From Croceivirga sp. (GTDB lineage: Bacteria; Bacteroidota; Bacteroidia; Flavobacteriales; Flavobacteriaceae): a stretch of DNA of 64,000 nt. The translations under genes and the position numbers were made by a program. Where the stretch lies: positions 88,673 to 152,672 of the forward strand of contig JANQQQ010000010.1 of NCBI GenBank assembly GCA_028284935.1, written 5' to 3'. Below the pieces are notes generated by a model that was given only the letters and a program-made list of their open reading frames with translations, ran no database searches and was not told where the DNA came from. Positions 19,831-27,518 of this stretch are shown piece by piece. Within the stretch, counting starts at the first letter, position 1, and each line of letters starts with the position of its first letter.

Positions 19831-20184
19831 GGCAAACGCAAAAAGATGGAGTTTGACAAAGATGTCCAAATGTGCCATCAAAACTTCAGGGACTGGACGA
19901 TGTGGCTTATTTTGGGATTCAAAATAAACTGATAGTTTTTGGTAACCTGCAAGGGTGAAAACTACTTGTTCGACTTGCCTATTAAAGAAATCCTACATAG
20001 TTTGCCTCCTGATCAATTCTTCCAATTAGACCGACAGGTCATTGCAAAACGTAACGGTAGCTCAAAAACAATTCCTACAGATACCCGCCGATTGGAAATC
20101 GAGCTGTGCCCATCCATCCAAGATGAAGTATTTGTGCCAAAAACTAAGGCCACTGATTTCAAGACTTGGCTTCAGGGCGCATGA
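19831..20184 (+). pseudogene. Decayed LytTR regulator (DNA-binding domain relic)
   Basis: The last 81 codons (19939-20184) encode most of a LytTR domain (LPPDQFFQLDRQVIAKR, TDTRRLEIELCPS, VPKTKATDFKTWL), closely like the end of the membrane LytTR protein at 53996-54895. The preceding part is found only by changing frame: KRKKMEFDKDVQM (to 19871), then VPSKLQGLDDVAYFGIQNK and LIVF in another frame (19872 to about 19938). In the original frame a TGA falls at 19930. The N-terminal membrane domain is absent, since the relic begins right after the serine hydrolase stop. The downstream operator and serine hydrolase are still intact. Confidence 0.75.
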
Positions 20185-20187
20185 GAT

Positions 20188-20270
20188 GTCCGTTTTAACT
20201 GGCTCTTTGTCCGTTTCCGTGAACGGGGCGGTCCATTCTTATTAATGGTGCCCCGTCCCTTTTAATTTTG
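20188..20270 (+). promoter_or_regulatory. Promoter with GTCC direct repeats (LytTR-type operator)
   Basis: GTCC begins at 20188 and again at 20209, exactly 21 bp apart; a third GTCC at 20231 continues the phase. A perfect -7 box TAATTTTG lies at 20263-20270, 54 bp after the second repeat, followed by the serine hydrolase ATG at 20319. The other GTCC promoter (53911-53993) has the same 21-bp and 54-bp spacings. A 21-bp repeat spacing is what LytTR proteins of the AgrA type are known to bind; the binding here is inference. Confidence 0.6.
20223..20256 (+). other. Hairpin between operator and -7 box
   Basis: ACGGGGC (20223-20229) pairs with GCCCCGT (20250-20256), with an inner CCATT/AATGG stem. 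The T-rich tract after it doubles as the -7 box at 20263, so it may be an old terminator of the decayed LytTR gene, an operator part, or both. Confidence 0.4.
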
Positions 20271-20318
20271 CCATAAAACATAAGGTGCCAAACGTCGCCT
20301 ACAATCCTTTTTTTCACT

Positions 20319-21518
20319 ATGAAGCTAATGGTAAGAAATATCCTTTACGCCATATTCACTTTGGTGAGTATTGTCAATAAAGGTATCACACAAAATCTGG
20401 ACTCAAAACTCGATAGGTTCTTTGAACACAAAATGGGAAGGGCCCAAATTGTAGGCCTACAAGCTGCTATCGTCAGCGATGGCAAACTGGCCTGGACGGG
20501 CAGTTACGGAAAAAAAGATTTCGTAAGAGGTACTTCCGTGAACGATAGCACGCTTTTTATGATCGCTTCTTGTTCCAAACCCATTACAGCCTTGGGGCTT
20601 ATGAAATTATATGATGAACAACGCATTGGCCTGGATGATGATATCAATGGACATTTGCCCTTCGAGATTAGAAATCCGAAGTATCCCTCAGAACCAATTA
20701 CCTTTCGTATGCTCCTCGCCCATACCTCTTCCTTGCGGGACGACACACCATTATTGGTGTCGCTATACACCTTTGAAAACGGCGGGGATTCACCAATTTC
20801 CCTTGAGGGTTTTATCAAAGATTACTTTCTGCCCAATGGCAAGTTCTATGATTCCGAAAAGAACTTCCTGAATACTAAACCTGGAACGGAAAAAGCCTAT
20901 TCCAATGTTGGTTATGCCCTATTAGGCTATTTGATACAACAAATCACCGGAACCGATTTTTCTAAATACATGTACGAGGAAATATTTCATCCTTTGGGCA
21001 TGAACGACTCCTATTGGTTCATTAAGGATATCCCCCACAACAATATTTCCATGCCCCATGAATTTGTTGGGAGCGAAGATTTGGATTCCGCTTTCAAGGT
21101 GCTGAAGCACTATGGATTTCCAGATTATCCAGATGGTCAACTTCGGACCCATGTCTCCGATTACGCCAAGGTCATCGAAATGATGGTCAATGAAGGAAGA
21201 GTGGATGGTCGCAGCTTTTTAAAGGAAAAGACAATGAAAGAATTCTTTGATGTGCAATTTCCCAAAGCAAATAAGTGGCAGGCCGTTGCATGGAACTACA
21301 ATGAGTTCGACAATTGGCTCTACTATATGTTGATGTCCCGATTACCTTCACATACCGGTGTCGACCCCGGTGTTGCCACGGTTACATCCTTTGACCCAAA
21401 AACGGGTAACGGTGCTATCATTTTTGCCAATACCCTTACCCATAATTTCAAAGGCCACAAAATACTTTATGTGGATATGATCAAGCGATTATTGAAAACC
21501 GCAAAAAAGTTCGATTAA
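20319..21518 (+). CDS. Secreted serine hydrolase (beta-lactamase family)
   Basis: 399 residues with a signal peptide (about residues 1-24, ending before QNLDSKLDRF). The catalytic domain carries SCSK (Ser84-Lys87), AYSNVGYALLG with the Tyr-Ser-Asn motif, and a C-terminal domain end typical of PBP4-like esterases/peptidases. It probably acts in the periplasm on peptidyl or ester substrates. A dedicated promoter with phased GTCC repeats precedes it, and the LytTR relic upstream was probably its regulator. It is convergent with the LytTR response-regulator gene at 21736. Confidence 0.85.
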   Translation: MKLMVRNILYAIFTLVSIVNKGITQNLDSKLDRFFEHKMGRAQIVGLQAAIVSDGKLAWTGSYGKKDFVRGTSVNDSTLFMIASCSKPITALGLMKLYDEQRIGLDDDINGHLPFEIRNPKYPSEPITFRMLLAHTSSLRDDTPLLVSLYTFENGGDSPISLEGFIKDYFLPNGKFYDSEKNFLNTKPGTEKAYSNVGYALLGYLIQQITGTDFSKYMYEEIFHPLGMNDSYWFIKDIPHNNISMPHEFVGSEDLDSAFKVLKHYGFPDYPDGQLRTHVSDYAKVIEMMVNEGRVDGRSFLKEKTMKEFFDVQFPKANKWQAVAWNYNEFDNWLYYMLMSRLPSHTGVDPGVATVTSFDPKTGNGAIIFANTLTHNFKGHKILYVDMIKRLLKTAKKFD

Positions 21519-21735
21519 AAAAGCTAAAAGGTTGATTTAAATTATGGAGTCTAAATTCGCTTTCAAAATTTAAAGGAGTAAACCGTTCAAATTTTTATTG
21601 GACCAATATGGAATATTTCTTAGGATAAAGGTTTTGTGAAAACACAAAACTGGATGTTGATTCCAATAATTTATAAAGTCTTATTTTTTAGCATGTCTAT
21701 ATCAAAACAACGTAACCTTTACTCTTGGATTGTTT

Positions 21736-22452
21736 TCAAATTTGCTTGTTTTCAAGAAATGCTAGAATTCTTTCTTTGTATAGATTTCCTAGTGGGATGG
21801 ATTTCCGTTGAATTACGACATACGTATTCGCGTAGTTCTCAATATGATGAAGGTTGACCAAATATGACCTGTGAACCCTCATAAAAATGTCCCTTGGTAA
21901 TTTGTCCTCCATTTTCCCTATGCTGACCAAGGTAATATAAGTATCGTTTTGTGTGACGATTTTCACATGATTCTTCAGACTTTCGATATAAAGAATGGAT
22001 TGCAATTCCACTTTAATATTTTCTCGCTCACTTCTAATAAAAATGTAGGAGCTGAACTCCGGTTGAACAATAGGAAGGTTATTTAAAGGGGTATCCTTTT
22101 CAATTTTAAGTCTTTTGGCTTTTCTAATGGCCTGCATCATCCGATTTAATGAAATGGGTTTTAAAAGGTAGTCTACCACATCTAGATCAAAGCCTTCCAA
22201 TGCAAAATCCCTATGCGCTGTGGTGACCACGACCATTGGTGGGTTTTTGAGCGTTTTCAAAAAAGAAAAACCATCCATTTTGGGCATTTCAATATCTAGA
22301 AAAATAATATCGATTTGTTCTTTTTCCAGAACTTCAAACGCCTTTATGGCGCTGCGACATTTTGCAATCAACGTTAAATCTTGGAATTCCTTTAAGTGCG
22401 ATTCAATTACTTTAATCGCAATTGGTTCGTCATCAACTATAAGACAGTTCAT
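21736..22452 (-). CDS. LytTR-family response regulator
   Basis: 238 residues: a receiver domain (Asp7/Asp8, phospho-acceptor Asp53 in FLDIEMP, DYLLKPIS) and a C-terminal LytTR DNA-binding domain (about 135-238; SILYIESLKNHVKI, MRVHRSYLVNL). Its start overlaps the kinase gene by 20 bp, so the pair is translated together. LytTR regulators bind direct repeats spaced by two helical turns and often control exopolysaccharide, cell wall or secretion functions. No target is evident beside it except its own promoter region, which holds an inverted repeat (23579-23619). Confidence 0.9.
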   Translation of the reverse strand: MNCLIVDDEPIAIKVIESHLKEFQDLTLIAKCRSAIKAFEVLEKEQIDIIFLDIEMPKMDGFSFLKTLKNPPMVVVTTAHRDFALEGFDLDVVDYLLKPISLNRMMQAIRKAKRLKIEKDTPLNNLPIVQPEFSSYIFIRSERENIKVELQSILYIESLKNHVKIVTQNDTYITLVSIGKMEDKLPRDIFMRVHRSYLVNLHHIENYANTYVVIQRKSIPLGNLYKERILAFLENKQI

Positions 22453-23533
22453 GCTTGTTGATCTTTAATTTTACGCTATACGTTTCTTCTTTGGATATCT
22501 CAAGGGTAAATGCATTCCCATAAATCAATTCCAGTCTTTTTTCCACATTGGAAAGTCCTATTCCACTAGTGACCCTTGACACTTGGTCGCTTTTAACGGT
22601 ATCTTTCTCATCCAGACTATTCTCTACGGTAAAGAAAAGTGTATCTTCTTCAATAACTACCACAATGTTAATCCAACTTTTTACGAGTTCATTCGAAGGA
22701 CCATGCTTGAAAGCGTTTTCGACGAATGAAAACAATAGTAGAGGGGCAATTTTGTGATGTTGAGGTGTCCCTTCAATCGCATAGTTGACGGTGAGCTCTT
22801 CGCCATATCTCAGTTTCTCCAGCTCAATGTAGTTGGATAAGCAGGCAAGTTCTTTTTCCAAAGGGATTTCCTTATCATTGGAATGATACAGCATATAGCT
22901 CAGTATTTCTGATAATTTCAGTACCAGTTCACCAGCATTTTCGTCCTTGGTAATAATAAGCCCATACAAATTATTCAAAGTGTTGAATAAGAAATGTGGC
23001 TGCAATTGATGCTTTAGAAAATTGAGCTCCGTCTCCAAATTCTGTGTAAGCAAAGCCTTGGTTCTTCGTTCCTGATCAATTTGTCGCTGAATAAATTTTA
23101 TTATTAGGACCAGGGCAACTACAAATAATAGGTCAAGGGCCTTATATACAATTTTAAAAGATAGAAATTCCCTAAAATAGGTTTTATCCATATGGACTTT
23201 GGATGCGAGGTTACTATCACTGAGATGATAAAACTCAATCCCTCGGAATATGAAACCACCGATGACAACAAGACTGATTACCCAAATAAAAAATAAAGGA
23301 TATTGTTTGTCATTGGCATATCTTGGAAAAAGAAAATAAATGGTGAAATAGGTTATGGAAAGTTTTAACGGTAAAATGTGAAGCTCATATAAAAACCACG
23401 GACTATAACCACCGTTTTCATATAACCCAGCGTTGACCACCGTGTAAAATAGCCACCAAAATGTCCAGTACGCAATGTGCCTTGATATGCGCTCTGCGTT
23501 CCAAGAGTCATATTTTTTGGAAAAAAATAACAT
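22433..23533 (-). CDS. LytS-type membrane histidine kinase
   Basis: 366 residues: four N-terminal membrane helices (about residues 15-145), then a His_kinase (PF06580-type) domain with HQLQPHFLFNTLNN (phospho-accepting His) and a HATPase-like end (FVENAFKHG). It partners with the overlapping LytTR regulator. The start ATG at 23533 lies only 4 nt after a perfect -7 box (TATATTTG, 23538-23545), so the transcript may be nearly leaderless. No other Met lies nearby to serve as a later start. The stimulus is unknown. Confidence 0.9.
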   Translation of the reverse strand: MLFFSKKYDSWNAERISRHIAYWTFWWLFYTVVNAGLYENGGYSPWFLYELHILPLKLSITYFTIYFLFPRYANDKQYPLFFIWVISLVVIGGFIFRGIEFYHLSDSNLASKVHMDKTYFREFLSFKIVYKALDLLFVVALVLIIKFIQRQIDQERRTKALLTQNLETELNFLKHQLQPHFLFNTLNNLYGLIITKDENAGELVLKLSEILSYMLYHSNDKEIPLEKELACLSNYIELEKLRYGEELTVNYAIEGTPQHHKIAPLLLFSFVENAFKHGPSNELVKSWINIVVVIEEDTLFFTVENSLDEKDTVKSDQVSRVTSGIGLSNVEKRLELIYGNAFTLEISKEETYSVKLKINKHELSYS

Positions 23534-23537
23534 GGTT

Positions 23538-23545
23538 CAAATATA
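23538..23545 (-). promoter_or_regulatory. -7 box TATATTTG of LytS/LytTR operon
   Basis: TATATTTG on the minus strand matches TAnnTTTG exactly and ends 4 nt before the kinase start codon, implying a near-leaderless mRNA. No TTG -33 box is seen at the usual distance, so an activator may be needed. Confidence 0.5.
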
Positions 23546-23578
23546 ATTGCTTCGATTTCATAATACTTTAACAAAAGG

Positions 23579-23619
23579 ATGCAAATGATGGTTACTTATA
23601 CGAAATGTATCATTTGCAT
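23579..23619 (-). repeat. 11-bp perfect inverted repeat upstream of LytS/LytTR operon
   Basis: ATGCAAATGAT (23579-23589) is the exact reverse complement of ATCATTTGCAT (23609-23619), with 19 bp between. It lies 34 bp upstream of the operon's -7 box and is a good candidate operator for autoregulation. The rest of the 310-bp gap up to 23842 shows no further feature except a weak -7-like TAGTTTTG at 23806. Confidence 0.55.
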
Positions 23620-23842
23620 TACCAAGGGCTTTTTTTGAAATATAAAAAAATTACAATTACTATGTAACCTTCTGTAAATTAGGGGTTAAACTAATAAAGC
23701 ATAAGAAAATGGAGCCTAGCTTTGTTTTTGTGGTCCATATTGGGTTCTAAGTACTACAACCCCATTAGTTAGTCACTATTAATCTGATATACAATAATTT
23801 AGATATAGTTTTGACTATTATTCATCAATAAATAGTAGTGTT

Positions 23843-24181
23843 ATGAAAACAACATTTAGATTATTCGTAGTTGCTGGATTTTTGGCCTTTCAAAGTTTTG
23901 TAAATCCCCTTATGGCGCAAGAAAAGGCCAAGGAAGACCCAAGAATTCAAGTAGTGGACAACCAAGTGAAGATTTGGCTTTTTAATGCGGAAGGTTCAAA
24001 TATATCCGTTAAGGTCTATGACGAAAATCGCAGGGTCATTTCAAAATTTCATTTGGGTGATGGATTGACCGTTGGAAAAATTCTGGATTTTAACGGTTCT
24101 GACAAAGCATACTACCGACTTGTGGTTTTGGATGGAAAGGAGGTACTGTATACCGATACCATTCAATTGGGTACGGCCTAA
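23843..24181 (+). CDS. Small secreted beta-rich protein
   Basis: 112 residues: signal peptide (residues 1 to about 25, cut after LMAQ), then a single beta-rich domain (QVVDNQVKIWLFNAEGSNI, VKVYDENRRVIS, YYRLVVLDGKEVLYTD). The pattern suggests an Ig-like sandwich of the kind found in small Bacteroidota periplasmic or surface proteins. It stands alone on the plus strand, with its own putative -7 box (TAGTTTTG, 23806-23813) and a hairpin 12 bp after the stop. I do not know its function. Confidence 0.7.
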   Translation: MKTTFRLFVVAGFLAFQSFVNPLMAQEKAKEDPRIQVVDNQVKIWLFNAEGSNISVKVYDENRRVISKFHLGDGLTVGKILDFNGSDKAYYRLVVLDGKEVLYTDTIQLGTA

Positions 24182-24193
24182 GTGAGGTTACTG

Positions 24194-24223
24194 TCAATGG
24201 CATCCGAATGAGGGTGCCATTGA
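24194..24223 (+). terminator. Hairpin after small secreted gene
   Basis: TCAATGGCATCC pairs with GGGTGCCATTGA over a 6-nt loop (24194-24223). No T-run follows, so termination is likely but not certain. Confidence 0.5.
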
Positions 24224-24465
24224 TCAATTGACAAGGCCCTCGAAGGAATGTCACCTTGAGCTATAATTCATTTTGAAGGGTTGATAGGATTTGAAAAACC
24301 AACTTAGTATGTACAAAGATCTTCCGGGCCGTTACAACTACCAGTGGATTATCCAGCCAATCAAATGGATTTATCCAATCAGGATGTTTCAACCTTGAGT
24401 TATTCTTAACAGCAATCTTTACACTTAAGACATTTAGTAACTAGGTACATGGTTCATCCTTATAA

Positions 24466-24999
24466 TTATACGTTTAGCCTAAATCCAAAAACAGGTAAAT
24501 CTCCTTGCATAAAGTCCAAATCAACTGCCCTTTCAAAGCCCATATTTTCATACATTTTTCATGCTCTTTTCATCGTTTTGGTCGTATGGATCACCATTGT
24601 TTTGGAGTCACTTTTTTTTCCTTTTTCTATACAGTATTCCGTGAGAAGTTTGCCGACCCCTAAACCCCTTATTTTGGGATCTACCCCCAATAACCTAAAG
24701 CCACAGGCATTTTTTTCTTGAGTCGCTTTTCCACCAGAACCATAATCTTTCATATCATTGAAATAGACCACTGCTCCTCCTATGGTTCCCTGTTTGGAAA
24801 CAGCCGTAAGGAGCTCCACCCTTTTATTTTCTGTAAGCTTCCCAACATTTTTTAGCATCCCATAGTATTGGGGCTGTTCAAGTCCATTCGGGAAACCGCT
24901 TAGATTCGAATAAACTTCTACTAAAAGTTCACCAGTTCTTTCAAATTCATTCTTTTTGGCATTTCTTACAAAATAGCCATGGGTCTTTTCTAACTTCAT
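24466..24999 (-). pseudogene. GNAT acetyltransferase gene with internal TGA stop
   Basis: From the ATG at 24999 the frame gives 146 residues of a GNAT domain, including the acetyl-CoA loop (LLGVDPKIRGLGVGKLL), and stops at a TGA (24559-24561) right after HTTKTMKRA. In the same frame the next 30 codons read KMYENMGFERAVDLDFMQ and end at a TAA (24466-24468). KMYENMGFER is the normal final GNAT motif. The TGA sits where family members usually have Trp or another residue, so a nonsense change (e.g. TGG to TGA) or a sequencing error broke the gene. It is the second gene after the GNAT at 25020. Confidence 0.75.
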
Positions 25000-25019
25000 T
25001 GTGATTCTATGTAAGATTG

Positions 25020-25469
25020 TCAATAAGCAGAATTCTCTTTTATTAGGATTCTAAACATTTCGTGATTTTTGGTTTTACGTTCTGTAAAACCATATTTTTC
25101 ATATAATTCCCTGGTTTCATTGGTTGCTGTTAAGCCTATGTATACATGTGGTGATGCTATCGTTTTAAAATAGGCCTCCATATCACCAATAATGAGGTTA
25201 CTTACACTTTTGCTGTCATAGTTTGGGTGTACTATAATATCCTGAATAGTAAAATAGATGGCCCCATCACCTATCACCCTTCCCATTCCTACCATTTTGG
25301 AACCATCTAAAACTACCACACTATACACTTCTTTTCCGAAAGCAGTTTTTGAAAACTGATGATTCGCTGAAGACCTATCGGATTGCCCAGTTAAAGACCA
25401 ATACTCTTGTGGAGTAGGGGCGCGCTTTTCAACTCGTAATTTTTTAACTTGTTCAATTATCAATTCCAT
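25020..25469 (-). CDS. GNAT-family acetyltransferase
   Basis: 149 residues with a GNAT fold: VVLDGSKMVGMGRVIGDG, the IQDIIVHPNY strand, and ELYEKYGFTERK near the end. The usual Q/R-x-x-G-x-G/A acetyl-CoA loop is atypical (SKSVSNLIIGDM), so binding may be weakened. It is a paralogue of the GNAT at 44182-44616 and shares with it a structured upstream leader. A second GNAT gene (interrupted) follows 20 bp later. The substrate is unknown; such small GNATs often acetylate amines or antibiotics. Confidence 0.8.
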   Translation of the reverse strand: MELIIEQVKKLRVEKRAPTPQEYWSLTGQSDRSSANHQFSKTAFGKEVYSVVVLDGSKMVGMGRVIGDGAIYFTIQDIIVHPNYDSKSVSNLIIGDMEAYFKTIASPHVYIGLTATNETRELYEKYGFTERKTKNHEMFRILIKENSAY

Positions 25470-25499
25470 ATCTAATAATTTTTCTTCTTATTTCCTGAT

Positions 25500-25587
25500 A
25501 TTTCTTTTCTTAATGACCAGAGGGCCAAGATTGCCCCCCGGTCATTGCTCAACCCAACACAGTTTCTTTGTTCTGGCACAGTATCAT
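25500..25587 (-). promoter_or_regulatory. Structured leader of GNAT gene with short upstream ORF
   Basis: Between the barrel gene stop and the GNAT start lie two hairpins: CCCAACACA/TGTTCTGG (about 25553-25576) and ATGACC..GGTCAT with an inner GGGG/CCCC stem (25513-25545). Both are preceded by a 12-codon ORF (25549-25587, MILCQNKETVLG). The leader of the paralogous GNAT at 44182 has the same order and matching stems with a different sequence, which suggests selected RNA structure. Attenuation is my inference. Confidence 0.45.
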
Positions 25588-25614
25588 GTGTAGTGTTGAA
25601 GAATTGTCCCATGT

Positions 25615-26790
25615 TTAAAAACTATATCTAAATCTCAAGAAAATGCTGTTTCCCAAGTTTTTAAAATCATTCTCTTGTTTCCCATAGAAAATTTGCCCGG
25701 TTACGTCAAAGTCCCAATTTTGGGAAATGTTGTACGTGAACTGTGGTGTAAGGAAAACCGAGTTCAAATCCACCGCATATATGGAAGCCAATGATCCCGT
25801 AATCGCTGGTGTAAATGTTTTTGAAAACTGACCAAATAGCGACCACTTATTCGGCATTAAACTTTTGGCATCAATGGTTGCATTGCTGGTGAGGGAGCCA
25901 CCAAAAAAGTCCATATCACTTGTTCCATTGCTGTTGTAAAGCGTCGATATATTGACGGACATGTCGTTGGCGAAGTAATAATCAAATGAAACAGATCCAA
26001 CAAAAGAAGTATTTCCTTCGGAACGGTCAATTGGCATAAAATAACTTAACTCACCCTTAAAACCAATATCTTTAATCACACCTTCCCAGCCCATTCCCAA
26101 GGTGAAATCATTCAAAAACTTAGCTGCCAAGAATTGAAAGTCGTATTGGTATGTATTGAAATTATACTTAAGGGCCAAGGTGTTGTCTTCCCACACATCC
26201 GCATAACTGATGGCAAATTCCAAGCTGGAGTCCCCAGAAGTAAAATGTTTTACCCTAACGGCATCTGCTCCCGGACGTTCCTCATAATCAAAATCCAAAA
26301 AATTATAGGCGTTGAAAAGATCATTGGGATTCCAAACCAAGTTTTTTCCCCAATTTATGCGTTGACGCCCCAGAACCAATTGCCACTTTCCTTTATGATA
26401 ATCCACATAAAAACGGTCTATGGTGGAGAGCATAAATAGTGCAGGTTCATTCAGTAACAACGCATTTAGGTCGATATCTTGATTGGGATTCTTCACCGTT
26501 GACTCAAAATTGGGAAAGGACCTTACCGATGTTCCCCAGAATACCCTGTTCCGCAATTCGAGAGCCAACGTCAAATCGTTATTGGCATACAATTTAAAAT
26601 TCGTCCGGTTATGGATCAAATTATCATTGCCGATGCTATCCAATGAAACAAAACTGGAGGTGTTTAAAAATTTCACATAACCTGATACAGCCAGATGTTC
26701 GGAAGCCCAACTTTGTTTTTCCTGTGCCACTAGGTCAATCAGGGATTGAAAGACCAAAATAGATACTACGATGTGTTTGTTTGGTATCAA
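25615..26790 (-). CDS. Outer-membrane beta-barrel protein of TetR/ABC operon
   Basis: 391 residues with a signal peptide (to about residue 22, LVAQ) and a long beta-strand pattern ending IFLRFRYSF, i.e. a Phe-terminated barrel. The INWGKNLVWNPNDLFNAYN stretch resembles DUF1302-like or alginate-porin-like barrels. The start is a TTG at 26790 overlapping the ATPase stop as TTGA; no ATG occurs near it, so translation is probably coupled. As last gene of the TetR operon it likely receives or passes the substrate handled by the ABC complex and the LolA-like carrier. Confidence 0.75.
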   Translation of the reverse strand: MIPNKHIVVSILVFQSLIDLVAQEKQSWASEHLAVSGYVKFLNTSSFVSLDSIGNDNLIHNRTNFKLYANNDLTLALELRNRVFWGTSVRSFPNFESTVKNPNQDIDLNALLLNEPALFMLSTIDRFYVDYHKGKWQLVLGRQRINWGKNLVWNPNDLFNAYNFLDFDYEERPGADAVRVKHFTSGDSSLEFAISYADVWEDNTLALKYNFNTYQYDFQFLAAKFLNDFTLGMGWEGVIKDIGFKGELSYFMPIDRSEGNTSFVGSVSFDYYFANDMSVNISTLYNSNGTSDMDFFGGSLTSNATIDAKSLMPNKWSLFGQFSKTFTPAITGSLASIYAVDLNSVFLTPQFTYNISQNWDFDVTGQIFYGKQENDFKNLGNSIFLRFRYSF

Positions 26791-27479
26791 TTTGCTTGTA
26801 AAATGTCCGCTATGATTGTACCATCTTCCATGGTGACCACACGACGGGCCCTGTCAATGACCCTTTGGTCGTGGGTTGAAAAAATAAAAGTGATTCCCTC
26901 TTTTTCGTTGAGCTGTTCCATGATGTCCAAAAGGGCAGCTGTGGATTTTGAATCCAAATTGGCCGTGGGTTCATCGGCCAAAACAAATTTAGGCCGGGAA
27001 GCCAATGCCCTTGCCACCGCAATGCGTTGTTGCTGGCCCCCGCTCATTTCATTGGGCCGTTTTAGGGCCTGGTTTTCCAATCCTACCGATGTAAGCAGTT
27101 CATCAACCCGCTCATTAATGGCCTCTTTGGGTTCGTGCTGTAGGAGCATAATGAACCCCACATTCTCCTTGGCATTGAGTACAGGAATTAAATTATAGGC
27201 TTGAAATACAAAACCAATATTCCGCAATCTAAAGTTTATGCGTTCATTTTCTTCCAACGCAATGATGTCCACTTGGTCTACAAATACATTGCCTGAATGT
27301 GGTTTGTCCAGTCCCCCGATAATGTTGAGCAACGTACTTTTACCAGATCCGGACGGACCCACAATGGCCGTAAACTCACCTTTATCGATAGTTAGGGACA
27401 AACCGTTTAACGCCAGTACTTCATTTCCCTTACCCTCGTTATAGACCTTCCTTAGGTTTTCTGTTTTTATAACATTCAT
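26787..27479 (-). CDS. ABC transporter ATPase (LolD-like)
   Basis: 230 residues from the ATG at 27479; nine extra codons run up to an ATG at 27506, and either start is possible. Walker A GPSGSGKS (41-48), signature MSGGQQQR and Walker B FVLADEPTANLD are complete. It energises the two FtsX permeases encoded just upstream in the operon. The set (ATPase, two permeases, LolA-like protein) is laid out like a Lol-type lipoprotein/lipid release system. The TGA stop overlaps the TTG start of the barrel gene. Confidence 0.9.
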   Translation of the reverse strand: MNVIKTENLRKVYNEGKGNEVLALNGLSLTIDKGEFTAIVGPSGSGKSTLLNIIGGLDKPHSGNVFVDQVDIIALEENERINFRLRNIGFVFQAYNLIPVLNAKENVGFIMLLQHEPKEAINERVDELLTSVGLENQALKRPNEMSGGQQQRIAVARALASRPKFVLADEPTANLDSKSTAALLDIMEQLNEKEGITFIFSTHDQRVIDRARRVVTMEDGTIIADILQAN

Positions 27480-27518
27480 TTTGTTTGTCTTTAATTGATA
27501 GTTCAAGTAATTCCCTTT

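Noticed and set aside
20258..20270. T-rich tail read as a terminator of the LytTR relic
   Set aside because: It contains a perfect -7 box TAATTTTG at the same distance from the GTCC repeats as at the other locus, so promoter function is preferred; the hairpin is kept as a low-confidence feature.
24232..24262. Possible REP-like intergenic element (CTCGAAGGAATGTCACCTTGAG-type)
   Set aside because: Only one short degenerate copy is present, with poor symmetry, so no repeat family can be supported.
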